From: Spartinivicinus ruber
GTDB taxonomy: Bacteria; Pseudomonadota; Gammaproteobacteria; Pseudomonadales; Zooshikellaceae
Assembly: GCF_011009015.1 (NCBI RefSeq)
Contig: NZ_CP048878.1
Span: forward strand, 981,501 to 1,045,500
DNA: 64,000 bases
Direction: 5' to 3'
Shown here: piece after piece, positions 1 to 9,831 of the stretch
How positions within the stretch are numbered: the stretch's first letter is position 1
Layout: every line of letters begins with the position of its first letter
Program-made: the position numbers and the translations under genes
Notes under the pieces: generated by a model
What the model was told of the DNA's origin: nothing
Seen by the model: the letters and a program-made list of their open reading frames with translations, nothing else
The model's database searches: none

Positions 1-3000
1 ATCCAAGAGGATGCTGCGTCTCAACAATTTGATACGGGCAATGAATCAGAAGAAGAGTTAGGTATATTACAAGAGCGCTTTGCTGAAGCGCTGGAAGTGC
101 TGAAAAAAACTGAAGGTAGTAAAGGCCAGGGGCTTTATGAACTGCCTTGGTATATTATTATTGGCCCCCCAGGATGTGGTAAAACCACTGCACTGGTGAA
201 TTCAGGCTTGGAATTTCCATTAGCTGAGAGGTTTGGTAAAGAAGCTTTAAAAGGAATAGGGGGCACTCGCCACTGTGATTGGTGGTTTACCGATCAAGCA
301 GTACTAATTGATACCGCAGGGCGTTATACCACCCAAGATAGTCATGCAAGTGTTGATGCTACGGCTTGGCTAGGCTTTTTGGATATGTTAAAGAAAAACC
401 GTCGGCGCCGTCCAATTAATGGCGTGGTTTTAGCGATTAGCCTGCAGGATTTAGCTGCCCAAAGCGAAGTAGAAACCACAACCCATGTCAAAGCAGTTAA
501 AGCACGGTTACAAGAGTTAAATAAGCGGTTAGGCATTAAAATTCCTGTTTATTTGATGTTTACCAAGTGTGACTTAATTACTGGCTTTAATGAGTTCTTT
601 GAAGATTTAGGTCGAGAAGAACGTGCTCAGGTGTGGGGAACCACTTTCCCAGAAAAAGATGAATTTAATGTTGTTGAACTATTTAATCAGGGGTTTGAGC
701 AGCTTATCAAACGACTTGATGAGCAAATGTTGACAAAAATTCATCAAGAACGAGATGTTAACCGTCGTGGCAGAATTTTAACCTTTAGCCAGCAAATACA
801 GCAGTTAAAGCCAGTTGTTAGTGATTTTATTGAAAAAGTATTCTCTGGCTCTCGTTTTCATGACAAGCCATATATCCGTGGCTTCTACTTCACCAGTGGT
901 ACCCAGAATGTCACTATGATTGACCGGGTGGTTGATAGTTATGCCAATCAAATGGGTATGGCTGCGCAGCCAAATGCAGCAGGCACTGGACGAAGCTATT
1001 TCATCACTCGTTTGCTTAACGATTTAATTTTTGCTGAGGCAGGACTAGTCGGACTTAATAGGCGTTATGAAAGTAGCCGTTTGTGGGTACAAAGGGCTTC
1101 ATATGGGGCTGTAGTCGGTACAGCGGCTCTGGGGGCTTTTGCTTGGTCCACTAGTTTTACGCAAAATGAGTTGAAATTAAATGATGTTGAAGATCAGTTA
1201 GAAGGATTTGAAAAAGGCAAAAAGCAACTGACTCGGCATTATGGTGAGGTAGATACAATTCCGGTTATTTCACCTTTAAAAGAAGCGATTGGTGTGTTTG
1301 ATACGGATAATATCGCTTTTACCGAAAGGCTGGGGTTATATCAGGGGAATCGAATTAAACCGGTTACTCGGCAGGCTTATTATAATCAATTAGAAGAAGT
1401 TTATTTGCCTTCGATAAAAAGGCGATTAGAAGAGCAAATGCGCAGTGGCTTTAATGAACCAGAATATTTATTGCTGGCCCTAAAAGCCTATTTAATGTTA
1501 GGTATGCCAGAGCGGCGCAATGAAGACTTTATTAAAAACTGGATGGCACTGGACTGGGAGGCAACGTTGCCGGGGCAAGCTAATGAACAAAATACCCTTA
1601 AGGAATATTTGGATGATTTAATTGCGGGCGGCTTTGAGCCTGTAGAGTTGGATAATGACTTAGTTGAACGTGCTCGCTACGAGTTGCGAAAAATCCCTTT
1701 ACCAGTACAAGTTTATTCACAAATTAAAAAAGATTATATCAAGCCTGATCGTTATCGTAGTTTTGAAGATGTATTGGGTAAAGAAATTAACAAAATATTT
1801 ACCAATACAGATCATAAAATACCTAACCTGTACACCTATGATGGTTATTATCGTACCTTTAAACCAGAGAGCTTAAAGTATTTAACTGAGCTAGCTAAAG
1901 ATAACTGGGTATTGGGTACTTCAAAAACTGATTATAGCCCAGCAGATATCAAGAAATTTCATGATCAAGTACAGAGTTTGTATTTTAAAGACTACAACAA
2001 ACACTGGGAGACTGGCTTAAATCAACTACGGTTGAAGCCATTTGCCAACTTATCAGAGGCTGCTAATCAGTTAAGTCAGATTACAGGTAGCTACTCACCA
2101 TTTAGGCAAGTATTGGATGATGTGAGGAAAAATACACAACTGTCGTTATTTACTGAAGGTAATTTAGATAAGTTGGAGCAAGCCAACGAAATAAAAAAAG
2201 CAGCTCGTATTAGAACACCTAAAGTTGATCGCTTAGCCAGAGTGGCAGGTAAAGTTGCGAAAAAATCCAATATCAAAACTGACGCGATTAGTAGTGCAGT
2301 TGCAACACCGGTTGAAAAACACTTTCGTGATGTTAACCAAGTCAGTGATGCAGGTGATAACCGTAATAGTGAGCTGGATCGGATTATTGATACGTTAAAT
2401 GGTTTGAAAAGCTATGTGGCATCGATTGCACAAAGTAGTGATCCAGCAGAAGCGTCTTATAAAGCAGCCAAAAGTAAAATTGGCGGCAGTGATGAACATA
2501 TTCGTAAAGTGCGTACCATAGCGGCAACCACGCCAGAGCCGATTAAATATTGGTTAATGGATATTGCTGATCAAAGCTGGAAATTAATGATTGGTGGTGC
2601 AAATGGTTATCTCAATCAAATTTATGCTAATACGGTTTTACCTTTGTACAAAAAAGGTTTAGATGGTCGTTATCCCTTATATGGTAATAGCCAGCGCGAA
2701 GTGACCTTGCGTGACTTTTCTGAGTATTTCCGTCCTGGTGGGGTAGAAGATAACTTCTTCCAGCAATATATCAAACCTTTTGTGAATACTCGTGGCCGTA
2801 ATTGGAGTATTAAAAAGGTTGATGGCCAGTCAATCAGAATTAGCGGTAGTGCTTTAAAACAGTTTGAAACCTCTGACAAAATCCGCCGGGTATTTTTCCC
2901 TGATGGGGCAAAACAACCCAATGTTAAGTTTGCCATGAAGCCAGTTTATTTGGATGCCAATATTGGTAAATTTCAGCTGAATATTGATGGTCAACGCTTA

Positions 3001-3306
3001 GTTTATCGACATGGCCCAAGGGTGCCTACGCGGTTGGTTTGGCCTGTGGATAATAGTTTAAATGAGTCTGGTATTATTTTTGAAGACTTAAACGGCTTAC
3101 GGGTTGGTTACAAAGAAAAAGGTACTTGGTCATTTTTCAGGATGATGGATCACTTTAAAGTGTCTAATACCAGTATTGCTGATCGGTTTAGGGTGTCTTA
3201 TCAGTTAGATGGACGGCAGGCTGATTATGAAATCTCAGCAAACAGTGTAATTAACCCATTTAATAGCCGGCTGTTGAGAAGTTATCGCGCAGTAAACAGG
3301 CTATAA
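1..3306 (+). CDS. tssM: T6SS membrane-complex protein TssM/IcmF (5' end outside window)
   Basis: The reading frame is open from base 1, so the gene is cut by the window edge; the first in-frame start visible, GTG at 97, is internal. The Walker A motif GPPGCGKTT lies at about bases 163-189, followed by the IcmF-type segment GIGGTRHCDWWF and a DTAGRY switch motif near 310-330. A hydrophobic segment at about 1096-1165 (GAVVGTAALGAFAW) is the transmembrane helix that follows the cytoplasmic NTPase domain in this family. The remaining ~700 residues match the long periplasmic region of TssM. TssM spans the inner membrane and, with TssJ and TssL, anchors the T6SS. The two N-terminal membrane helices must lie upstream of the window. 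tagF follows 76 bases later, so this is the end of a structural operon running into the regulatory genes. Confidence 0.95.
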   Translation: MQEDAASQQFDTGNESEEELGILQERFAEALEVLKKTEGSKGQGLYELPWYIIIGPPGCGKTTALVNSGLEFPLAERFGKEALKGIGGTRHCDWWFTDQAVLIDTAGRYTTQDSHASVDATAWLGFLDMLKKNRRRRPINGVVLAISLQDLAAQSEVETTTHVKAVKARLQELNKRLGIKIPVYLMFTKCDLITGFNEFFEDLGREERAQVWGTTFPEKDEFNVVELFNQGFEQLIKRLDEQMLTKIHQERDVNRRGRILTFSQQIQQLKPVVSDFIEKVFSGSRFHDKPYIRGFYFTSGTQNVTMIDRVVDSYANQMGMAAQPNAAGTGRSYFITRLLNDLIFAEAGLVGLNRRYESSRLWVQRASYGAVVGTAALGAFAWSTSFTQNELKLNDVEDQLEGFEKGKKQLTRHYGEVDTIPVISPLKEAIGVFDTDNIAFTERLGLYQGNRIKPVTRQAYYNQLEEVYLPSIKRRLEEQMRSGFNEPEYLLLALKAYLMLGMPERRNEDFIKNWMALDWEATLPGQANEQNTLKEYLDDLIAGGFEPVELDNDLVERARYELRKIPLPVQVYSQIKKDYIKPDRYRSFEDVLGKEINKIFTNTDHKIPNLYTYDGYYRTFKPESLKYLTELAKDNWVLGTSKTDYSPADIKKFHDQVQSLYFKDYNKHWETGLNQLRLKPFANLSEAANQLSQITGSYSPFRQVLDDVRKNTQLSLFTEGNLDKLEQANEIKKAARIRTPKVDRLARVAGKVAKKSNIKTDAISSAVATPVEKHFRDVNQVSDAGDNRNSELDRIIDTLNGLKSYVASIAQSSDPAEASYKAAKSKIGGSDEHIRKVRTIAATTPEPIKYWLMDIADQSWKLMIGGANGYLNQIYANTVLPLYKKGLDGRYPLYGNSQREVTLRDFSEYFRPGGVEDNFFQQYIKPFVNTRGRNWSIKKVDGQSIRISGSALKQFETSDKIRRVFFPDGAKQPNVKFAMKPVYLDANIGKFQLNIDGQRLVYRHGPRVPTRLVWPVDNSLNESGIIFEDLNGLRVGYKEKGTWSFFRMMDHFKVSNTSIADRFRVSYQLDGRQADYEISANSVINPFNSRLLRSYRAVNRL

Positions 3307-3382
3307 AATTACCCTGTGCGAATGGCTTGGCTCTACGCAGTGGGTAATAAAAAAGGCAAAGACTTTAAATAGTGGATTAGCT

Positions 3383-4138
3383 ATGTTGTTAACAGGCTTT
3401 TATGGCAAGATCCCCTCCCATGGGGACTTTATCTCTCGCCGGTTACCGCGGGAGTTTTTAGATCATTGGGATGAGTGGTTACAAGGGGGAATTGCTCATA
3501 GCCAGAAAGTGCTTGCTGACCAATGGCTTAATTTGTATTTGAATGCGCCGGTTTGGCGCTTCTTGCTATCTGATGGAGTTTGTGGGGAGGGCATCTGGTA
3601 TGGTGTCATTATCCCCAGCATGGATAAAGTGGGGCGTTACTTTCCATTAACCTTTGCTGGACATATTCAACAAAAAATAAGTCCAATGAAACTAATGGCA
3701 GAGTGTGGTTATTGGATAGAGAGGTTGGAAGATATCGCCTATAGCGTGCTGGATGATGATTTCGATTTAGAAACCATGGAACAGGACCTTAACAAGCTAG
3801 GCAATCCCACCATACGACAAGCGGATGACTTATTTACAGGTACAACGGCTAAAATGCACAGTCGTCCTCATTTACAGGTAACACTTGATGTGGGCAAAAT
3901 AAGACCATTACAAGCCATGCCGGCTGTTAGTGAATATTTAATTAATAAGCTCTTTAATAGTTACAGTTTCTGGTGGACTCAAGGCACCACACAAATTCAA
4001 CCGGCATTGTTATGCAGTGAAGGACTTCCTGCACTGCCGGCATTTACCAGTTTATTGACTGGCATGTGGCATGAAGGAGGATGGTTGAACTTAGGCAATG
4101 CAATAAGCCATACTGATTCAGCCACACTTATGGAGTAA
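3383..4138 (+). CDS. tagF: T6SS-associated protein TagF
   Basis: The 251-residue protein opens with GFYGKIPSHGDFISRRLP, the hallmark of the TagF N-terminal domain, and keeps the conserved Trp- and Gly-rich stretches (WRFLLSDGVCGEGIWYG, DKVGRYFPL). TagF is a cytoplasmic post-translational repressor of T6SS in species that have the PpkA/PppA threonine phosphorylation pathway, acting through Fha. Its position between tssM and the phosphatase and kinase genes is the usual arrangement, and all four run on one strand with short gaps. No catalytic motif is expected. Length and order fit a functional gene. Confidence 0.93.
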   Translation: MLLTGFYGKIPSHGDFISRRLPREFLDHWDEWLQGGIAHSQKVLADQWLNLYLNAPVWRFLLSDGVCGEGIWYGVIIPSMDKVGRYFPLTFAGHIQQKISPMKLMAECGYWIERLEDIAYSVLDDDFDLETMEQDLNKLGNPTIRQADDLFTGTTAKMHSRPHLQVTLDVGKIRPLQAMPAVSEYLINKLFNSYSFWWTQGTTQIQPALLCSEGLPALPAFTSLLTGMWHEGGWLNLGNAISHTDSATLME

Positions 4139-4147
4139 ATAAGTTTA

Positions 4148-4903
4148 ATGATGCCATGTAAGCTTCGCTTTCAGTCTGCTGCTGATACACACCCTGGTAA
4201 TGTTAGAGTTATTAATGAAGATGCTTATTATAGTGGGGAAGAGAACCACATTTGGGCAATCGCTGATGGTATGGGAGGACACTATGCTGGTGATGTTGCC
4301 AGCCGCTTAATTGTTGAGTCTTTAGCTAAGTTACCCAAAGCTGTTTCGTTAGACCAGGGTATTGAACAAATTGTGTCTGCATTAAAAGAAGTTAATCGGC
4401 GGTTGCAGGAAGATGTAACGATTAAGCCGGGTAACTACATAATTGGTAGTACAGTCGTTGTTGCCTTTTTGTTTGAAAATGAGTGTGCCTGTCTTTGGGC
4501 CGGCGATAGTCGGCTTTATGTTTATCGTGGCGACAAAATTTATCAAATTAGTCATGATCACTCAGTGGTTCAGGAAATGGTTGATAATGGCATTATTACT
4601 CCTGAAGAGTCGATTAATCACCCGCAGTCAAATGTGATTACCCGAGCCGTGGGCACTGAAGGAGATTTAAAAGTCGATGTTAATGTTTTTGATTTAGAGC
4701 CTGGTGATCGCTTGTTGCTTTGCAGCGATGGCTTGTATGGAGAGCTGCCTGCAGCAGAAATAAAAGAAGCACTGGAACATGAAACACCTGAAGTGTGTGT
4801 TGAAGCGCTAATTGAACAAACAGTAGCCGGGCGAGCCAAAGATAATGTAACTGTTAGTGTAATTGATGTGTTTGAAGAAAGGTCGATTGAATATGGGTTT
4901 TAG
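4148..4903 (+). CDS. pppA: T6SS PP2C-type protein phosphatase PppA
   Basis: The 251-residue PP2C phosphatase has the family's metal-binding motifs in order: NEDAYY near residue 24, ADGMGGHYAGD near 40, GSTVVVAFL near 100, WAGDSRLYVYR near 118, CSDGLYGEL near 195 and AKDNVT near 230. In the T6SS threonine phosphorylation pathway PppA dephosphorylates the Fha scaffold and opposes PpkA, whose gene follows 82 bases downstream. The gene starts nine bases after tagF ends, so translation is probably coupled. Two consecutive ATG codons stand at 4148 and 4151, and either could be used. All acidic metal ligands appear intact. Confidence 0.94.
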   Translation: MMPCKLRFQSAADTHPGNVRVINEDAYYSGEENHIWAIADGMGGHYAGDVASRLIVESLAKLPKAVSLDQGIEQIVSALKEVNRRLQEDVTIKPGNYIIGSTVVVAFLFENECACLWAGDSRLYVYRGDKIYQISHDHSVVQEMVDNGIITPEESINHPQSNVITRAVGTEGDLKVDVNVFDLEPGDRLLLCSDGLYGELPAAEIKEALEHETPEVCVEALIEQTVAGRAKDNVTVSVIDVFEERSIEYGF

Positions 4904-4985
4904 TCTTCTTTGGTAGCAGTCTCAAAAAAACCTTAACAGTAATTTGTAAATCACTTGGCGTATTAAATATAAATTAGTAGCAAAT

Positions 4986-7640
4986 ATGGCATCGGATAAT
5001 AAGACACAACATAAAAAAATAAAACTAGGCAGTAAATATGAAGTGCCAACTAATGATGCCGATGTTCAGCCAACTGGCCAGCAGTCAGTAGATGAAGATA
5101 AAAACCAGTTGGTAGACAGTGATAAAACACAATTGGTCGGTGATGATAAAACTGTCGTAATTCCACCCCATCAGCCATCTCAAGCGCAAGCTGCTGATCA
5201 TAATATTGATGAAGAAGATAAAACCATTGTCACTGGAAAATACTCAACTAACGTTAAAAATACGACAACTGTAGCTGATGAAGCCACAGTTGTTAGCAAA
5301 CCTGATCAGTTATCTGAAGTAGTGGGACAAGCTGCTACAGGTGCTTTGCCTGAGGATATTACTCAGTTATCAGGTAAGCCTATTACTTCCCAGCCACTAA
5401 CTCATAGTAGTAATCCTAGTGGTGGTCCACGCCGGGCGACCATTCGGGTTGGCTCGGTTTTAAAAGAACGATTTGAGCTAGTCAAGATACTCGGCTCTGG
5501 TGGTATGGGGGTGGTGTATAAAGCCTTGGATCGGCGTAAGCAGGAGGCTAATGATCGTCAGCCTTATGTGGCGATTAAAGTATTGAACGAAGAGTTTCGT
5601 CAGCACCCGGAATCACTAGTAGCTTTGCAGCGGGAATCGAGTAAAGCCCAGGAATTAGCTCACCCCAATATTGCTACGGTTTATGATTTTGACCGGGAAA
5701 ACGATGTGGTTTTTATGACCATGGAATGGTTGCAAGGGAAAGCACTGGATGAATTAATCCGGGAGGATTATCCCGACGGCATGCCGATGCAAAAGGTGCT
5801 GAAAATTGCCCGTGGTGTTGCTAATGGCTTGAGCTATGCCCATAAGAGAGGGATTATTCATTCTGACTTTAAACCCAGTAATGTTTTTGTTGTGAGTGAT
5901 GGCACTGCTAAAGTATTTGATTTTGGTATCGCCAGGGCAGTCTCTAGTCAAGCTCATGGCGAGGGTGAGCAAACCTTATTTGATGCTGGGCAGCTGGGGG
6001 CTTTAACTCCTGCCTATGCCAGTTTGGAAATGTTGCTGGGACAAGAGCCAGATATACGGGACGATTTGTACGCCTTTGCTTGTGTTATTTATGAATGTAT
6101 AACCGGAACACATCCATTTAAAAAGTTGTCTGCACTAAAAGCCCGAGAAGAAAAGAAGCAGCCGGCTAAAATAAAACAGTTGTCAAGCAATCGCTGGAAA
6201 GCATTAGCCAGTGCGCTGGCTTTCAATAAGGAAAACCGACCAAAAACAGTTGATGAATTTATTAATGCTTTTGCTGGTCAGCCGAAACGCCGGGCACTGA
6301 CATTAGTAGGGGTATTAATGGCTTTAATGCTGGGGGCTGCGCCGGTTGGTTATAATATGGTGAAATCCATCCTGGCTGATCAACGAGCAAATGAAGTTAT
6401 ACGAGCTATACATCAATTGCCATCTGAGCGTGCATTGGAAGCTTTTAATCTAATTGAGCAAGAAGAACCTAATGTTCAAGAAAAAGTCATTGATGAAGCT
6501 AAGAAAACCATACTTGAATTACTAGAAGCAAAAGCAATGCAGCAGGTTTCAAAGGAAGAGCAGCGATTTGACTTTGTTGGAGCAAGAAATGTTATCTCTC
6601 AAGGCAATCGGTATTATCCAGATTCCGCACAGCTAAATGCATTATTTGATAAAATACAAGCGCGTCAGGATCAATTAATTAATTACTTTTATCAGGAATT
6701 TAACGTGCTATTGGATGAAAATAAAATTTATCCAAAAGAAAGCGAACGGGATGTGTTGGATATTATTGCAGTGGTGCGAAAGATTGATCCTGAGCATGTC
6801 ATGTTATCCGATCCTCGTTTGGCTATTGCTTATAGTGAGGCTGCATCAGAGGCTATCCGTAGTGGAAAAATAGACTTAGCTGATAAAATCTTGGCAACGG
6901 CGATTTTGCTCTATCCGGAAGATAAGCGCTTAATTGATTTAGTTGATAGGGTAAGAGTGGTTAGAGGTCAGAATACTCAGGGTGTTGATAGGAATACCAT
7001 AGCAGCAATTCTGGCTAATAACAGCATAGAAACTATTAAACAAGAAATTGAGCAAATGTTACGTCAACCATTTAGCCACGCTAACTGGGGGCTTGAACTG
7101 GAGCAAAAATATGAAGCAATAAAATCTAAACTAACTAATGGCGATGACTGGTTAATGAGCACTCAACAGCAAATGGCTTTAACCTATTTAGAACACGCTA
7201 AGCAAATGCGACAGGCAAAACGCTATTCTGCTGCCCGCAATGATCTAAAAAAAGCCTATAACTTAGCCCCTAATTTATTTGGATTAGCTGATGAGCAAGC
7301 TATTTTAAAAGCTTCTGAAGCGGCTTATAAAACAGAGTTACAAGCATCTAATCGAGCAGCACAAGTTAAAGTTTTGAAAACCCAGTTTGCAATTCAAGTG
7401 AAAGCGCGTGATGAAAAAGGAGCAGAGAGTTCTTATCGAAAACTGCGTCGCTTGTTAGGGGCAAGTGATAAATTTATGCTGAAAGATGCTTTAGAGCAAA
7501 TGGCAAAATTGTATTATAATTTAGCTGAACATCATGCCAAAGCGGGTGACAAACAACAGGCTTCTCGGTTTATTAAAAAAGGATTGCAATATCACCCCAA
7601 TAGCCGCTTATTGCTTAAAGCTAAAGAAAGCTATCAATAG
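4986..7640 (+). CDS. ppkA: T6SS Ser/Thr protein kinase PpkA
   Basis: The 884-residue Hanks-type kinase has a long Asp/Thr-rich N-terminal tail (1-155), the kinase domain (about 160-425), one transmembrane helix (about 437-458) and a helical, TPR-like C-terminal region. Visible kinase motifs are the glycine loop GSGGMGVVYK near residue 168, VAIKVL near 194, the catalytic loop HSDFKPSN near 291 and VFDFGIA near 311. The catalytic loop reads H-S-D instead of H-R-D, as in kinases that do not depend on activation-loop phosphorylation. The tail carries several DKT-type repeats (KTQLV, KTVVI, KTIVT) that could be phosphothreonine sites for an FHA partner. The C-terminal region differs from the vWA domain of Pseudomonas PpkA, so the ligand sensed is probably different. 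A strong hairpin follows the stop. Confidence 0.92.
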   Translation: MASDNKTQHKKIKLGSKYEVPTNDADVQPTGQQSVDEDKNQLVDSDKTQLVGDDKTVVIPPHQPSQAQAADHNIDEEDKTIVTGKYSTNVKNTTTVADEATVVSKPDQLSEVVGQAATGALPEDITQLSGKPITSQPLTHSSNPSGGPRRATIRVGSVLKERFELVKILGSGGMGVVYKALDRRKQEANDRQPYVAIKVLNEEFRQHPESLVALQRESSKAQELAHPNIATVYDFDRENDVVFMTMEWLQGKALDELIREDYPDGMPMQKVLKIARGVANGLSYAHKRGIIHSDFKPSNVFVVSDGTAKVFDFGIARAVSSQAHGEGEQTLFDAGQLGALTPAYASLEMLLGQEPDIRDDLYAFACVIYECITGTHPFKKLSALKAREEKKQPAKIKQLSSNRWKALASALAFNKENRPKTVDEFINAFAGQPKRRALTLVGVLMALMLGAAPVGYNMVKSILADQRANEVIRAIHQLPSERALEAFNLIEQEEPNVQEKVIDEAKKTILELLEAKAMQQVSKEEQRFDFVGARNVISQGNRYYPDSAQLNALFDKIQARQDQLINYFYQEFNVLLDENKIYPKESERDVLDIIAVVRKIDPEHVMLSDPRLAIAYSEAASEAIRSGKIDLADKILATAILLYPEDKRLIDLVDRVRVVRGQNTQGVDRNTIAAILANNSIETIKQEIEQMLRQPFSHANWGLELEQKYEAIKSKLTNGDDWLMSTQQQMALTYLEHAKQMRQAKRYSAARNDLKKAYNLAPNLFGLADEQAILKASEAAYKTELQASNRAAQVKVLKTQFAIQVKARDEKGAESSYRKLRRLLGASDKFMLKDALEQMAKLYYNLAEHHAKAGDKQQASRFIKKGLQYHPNSRLLLKAKESYQ

Positions 7641-7643
7641 GAA

Positions 7644-7677
7644 TAACCACAGTAAAATATAGCATTTACTGTGGTTA
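7644..7677. terminator. Bidirectional terminator between ppkA and the protease gene
   Basis: A perfect 13-bp stem (TAACCACAGTAAA pairing with TTTACTGTGGTTA) encloses an 8-base loop between two convergent genes. It lies 4 bases after the ppkA stop and about 60 bases past the end of the minus-strand protease gene. The U-tract is weak on both sides, so activity is inferred from the stem and its position. Confidence 0.7.
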
Positions 7678-7735
7678 TATATTTACTGCAATTGTAATTT
7701 GTTATCTAAATTCTAAAAAATTAGCGAAGAGGATA

Positions 7736-8563
7736 CTACCATTCCACGGGTTTTATACCTGTATTTTGAGTAATCCAACTATTATAGCTATAAGTTTTGG
7801 TGAATACGCTGGTGCTTGAGCACTGCTCTCCCCAGCTTACAATACCTATGCTGTAGAATTCACCGCCATAGGATGTGACAAAGGGACCGCCACTGTCGCC
7901 ATTACAGGCAGAGGCACCAAATGGATAACCAGCACAAATTGCAGAGTTAGGCACAGGGAAGTTAAGTTGTTGTTGACAGGATAAATTCGAAATAATAGAA
8001 AGTTGGGCTGCTAATAGCTGGTCGCTGCCTCGACCTCCTGCATGAGTAGCTCCCCATCCTGATACAGTGCCATACTGACCGACTGATGCCGTATTATTCA
8101 TGACTTCAGTGTTGGGTAGTTTCGCAGGGGTGTAGCGGGCGTCTGCAGGATAAGCTAGTCGAATTAAGCCAATATCCCAACCACTACGAATATTTTGAAG
8201 TCCCATCCAGTATGGATGAACAATTAATTGGCTAACAGGTATAGTTTGACCTGCATTATCACTAACGCGAGTAGCGCCTACCCTGACAGTTAAGTTATAA
8301 ATATTTGCTTGATCGATACAATGTGCTGCAGTTAAAACCCAGTAAGGGTCAATTAAGGTACCACCACAACCTTGTCGCCCATTCATTAATAACATAGCCT
8401 GATAAGGTTGTGCAGCTGCAGAGGTTGGAGAGCCACCTACAATCATCGGTGGGCTATGATCAGGTTGATTAAAGGCTTTATCAGCATATACGTGCTTTGC
8501 TAAAAAAAGTATTAATAAATAAAAAAATTGGCTAGCATAGGACCATAAGGTTTTTGTTTTCAT
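7736..8563 (-). CDS. Secreted S1-family serine protease
   Basis: The 275-residue protein has an N-terminal signal peptide (about 1-28) and a mature-type N-terminus IVGGS at 41-45, as in the chymotrypsin family. The catalytic triad is visible: His81 in TAAHC, Asp130 in DIGLIRL and Ser224 in CNGDSGGP. The residue six before the catalytic serine, which sets S1-pocket specificity, is Ser218 rather than Asp, so chymotrypsin-like cleavage is more likely than trypsin-like. Six cysteines are placed for disulfides. A GGGAAGAA ribosome site precedes the ATG. It is transcribed towards ppkA and is not part of the T6SS operon. It is probably exported through Sec and may serve nutrient acquisition or virulence. 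Confidence 0.9.
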   Translation of the reverse strand: MKTKTLWSYASQFFYLLILFLAKHVYADKAFNQPDHSPPMIVGGSPTSAAAQPYQAMLLMNGRQGCGGTLIDPYWVLTAAHCIDQANIYNLTVRVGATRVSDNAGQTIPVSQLIVHPYWMGLQNIRSGWDIGLIRLAYPADARYTPAKLPNTEVMNNTASVGQYGTVSGWGATHAGGRGSDQLLAAQLSIISNLSCQQQLNFPVPNSAICAGYPFGASACNGDSGGPFVTSYGGEFYSIGIVSWGEQCSSTSVFTKTYSYNSWITQNTGIKPVEW

Positions 8564-9236
8564 TATATTCTTCCCTTTTCTACTCTTCGTGAATGATTTC
8601 TATAAATGCCTTCCTGACATTTACCTAAAGCTGTTCCAATTTGATCTGCTAAATTGGTTTGGCTTTATTGCCATTCTTCACTGTGAGTATATTTTTATTA
8701 TTGCGTTGATTTTTATTTTTACTGGTAGTTGTGCAACCGTGTTATTTATATAATAAAAATCATTTTAATGAGTGGTAAATGTTTGACTATATAGACTTGT
8801 GTTTGTCTGGATTATGCTATAAAAATCAAAAACTGACTATATTTCACGGGATTTTGTAAAGAATATAAGCTTTCATTAAATTTATGGATAATTTTAGATC
8901 CACTTTGGTAGGTTTTCTGTGTTCGGAATAACTCCAGAGCTTACTTTATAATTATAATTCCCAGTCAATTAAACAATCTTTTCTTTGTCATTTTGCAAAA
9001 TGTATATATAGGCAAATCTAGTAATTATTTGCTGCTGGCCTCTATTGAAATACGCTCATAATATGACTCATTACAGTCTAAAACTCATTTGTGATGAGTA
9101 TATGGCTTTAGATATGGCGCTCTTCCTGAAGGCGTCTACACTGTTAAGCAACCATTGTTGGGGTTGTCTCTAGCACAGTCAGTTGATCTACAAGCTAGAG
9201 GCTATGTAATGTTTAAAAAGCAAAAAGGTGTAGATT
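8564..9236. other. Intergenic region between the protease gene and hcp
   Basis: This is an AT-rich 673-base stretch with no credible reading frame. It must hold the divergent promoters of the protease gene (minus) and hcp (plus); no unambiguous -10/-35 pair can be named. A motif CTTCGTGAATGA at about 8585 recurs at about 14009 upstream of the Rhs gene and may be part of a dispersed intergenic repeat. Confidence 0.5.
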
Positions 9237-9752
9237 ATGCCAACTCCCGCGTATATGAAAATTGAGGGTGAAAAGCAAGGCTTAATAACTGCTGGTACTT
9301 TCACTGAGGACTCAGTGGGGAATATTTACCAGGAAGGCCATGAAGACCAAATTCTGGTTGAGGCTTTTCGTCATGATGTCATTATTCCCCGTGATCCGCA
9401 AAGTGGTCAGCCAACTGGCCAACGGGTTCACCAGCCATTAGTGATAACAAAAGTATTTGATAAAAGTTCGCCACTCCTTTACAACGCATTAACTAGTGGT
9501 GAGCGACTGACTAATTGTGAGATCCATTGGTATCGTACTTCTGCTCAAGGGACTCAAGAGCATTATTTTACTATTAAGATAGTTGACGCCATTATTGTGG
9601 CTATTAATGCGTCAATGCCTAACTGTCAAGACCCTGGGGTTGCACATTTTACCCACCTTGAAGATGTGCATTTTACCTACCGAAAAATTACGTGGACTCA
9701 TGAGGTTTGTGGTACTGAAGGGGATGATGATTGGCGAGCGCCAAAAACCTAG
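9237..9752 (+). CDS. hcp: T6SS tube protein Hcp (TssD)
   Basis: The 171-residue Hcp1-family protein begins MPTPAYMKIEGEKQG and includes the family stretches GHEDQILVEAFRHDV, GQRVHQPLVITKVFDKSSP and LEDVHFTYRKITWTHE. Hcp forms stacked hexameric rings that make the inner tube of the secretion apparatus and is exported when the sheath contracts. It is transcribed alone with a long upstream region, as is common for orphan hcp genes that travel with vgrG and effector genes. A hairpin follows the stop. The length is normal and nothing is missing. Confidence 0.96.
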   Translation: MPTPAYMKIEGEKQGLITAGTFTEDSVGNIYQEGHEDQILVEAFRHDVIIPRDPQSGQPTGQRVHQPLVITKVFDKSSPLLYNALTSGERLTNCEIHWYRTSAQGTQEHYFTIKIVDAIIVAINASMPNCQDPGVAHFTHLEDVHFTYRKITWTHEVCGTEGDDDWRAPKT

Positions 9753-9771
9753 ACTAATTTGATGTGTGACA

Positions 9772-9800
9772 TAAGGGGTAACATACCCTGTTAGCCCTTA
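9772..9800. terminator. Terminator hairpin after hcp
   Basis: An imperfect stem (TAAGGG-G-TAACA pairing with TGTTA-G-CCCTTA around a short TACCC loop) lies between the convergent hcp and lipoprotein genes. A moderately T-rich stretch follows on the plus strand. Confidence 0.55.
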
Positions 9801-9831
9801 TCTGTTAGTTTGTGCGAATAAGCAAAAAAGA

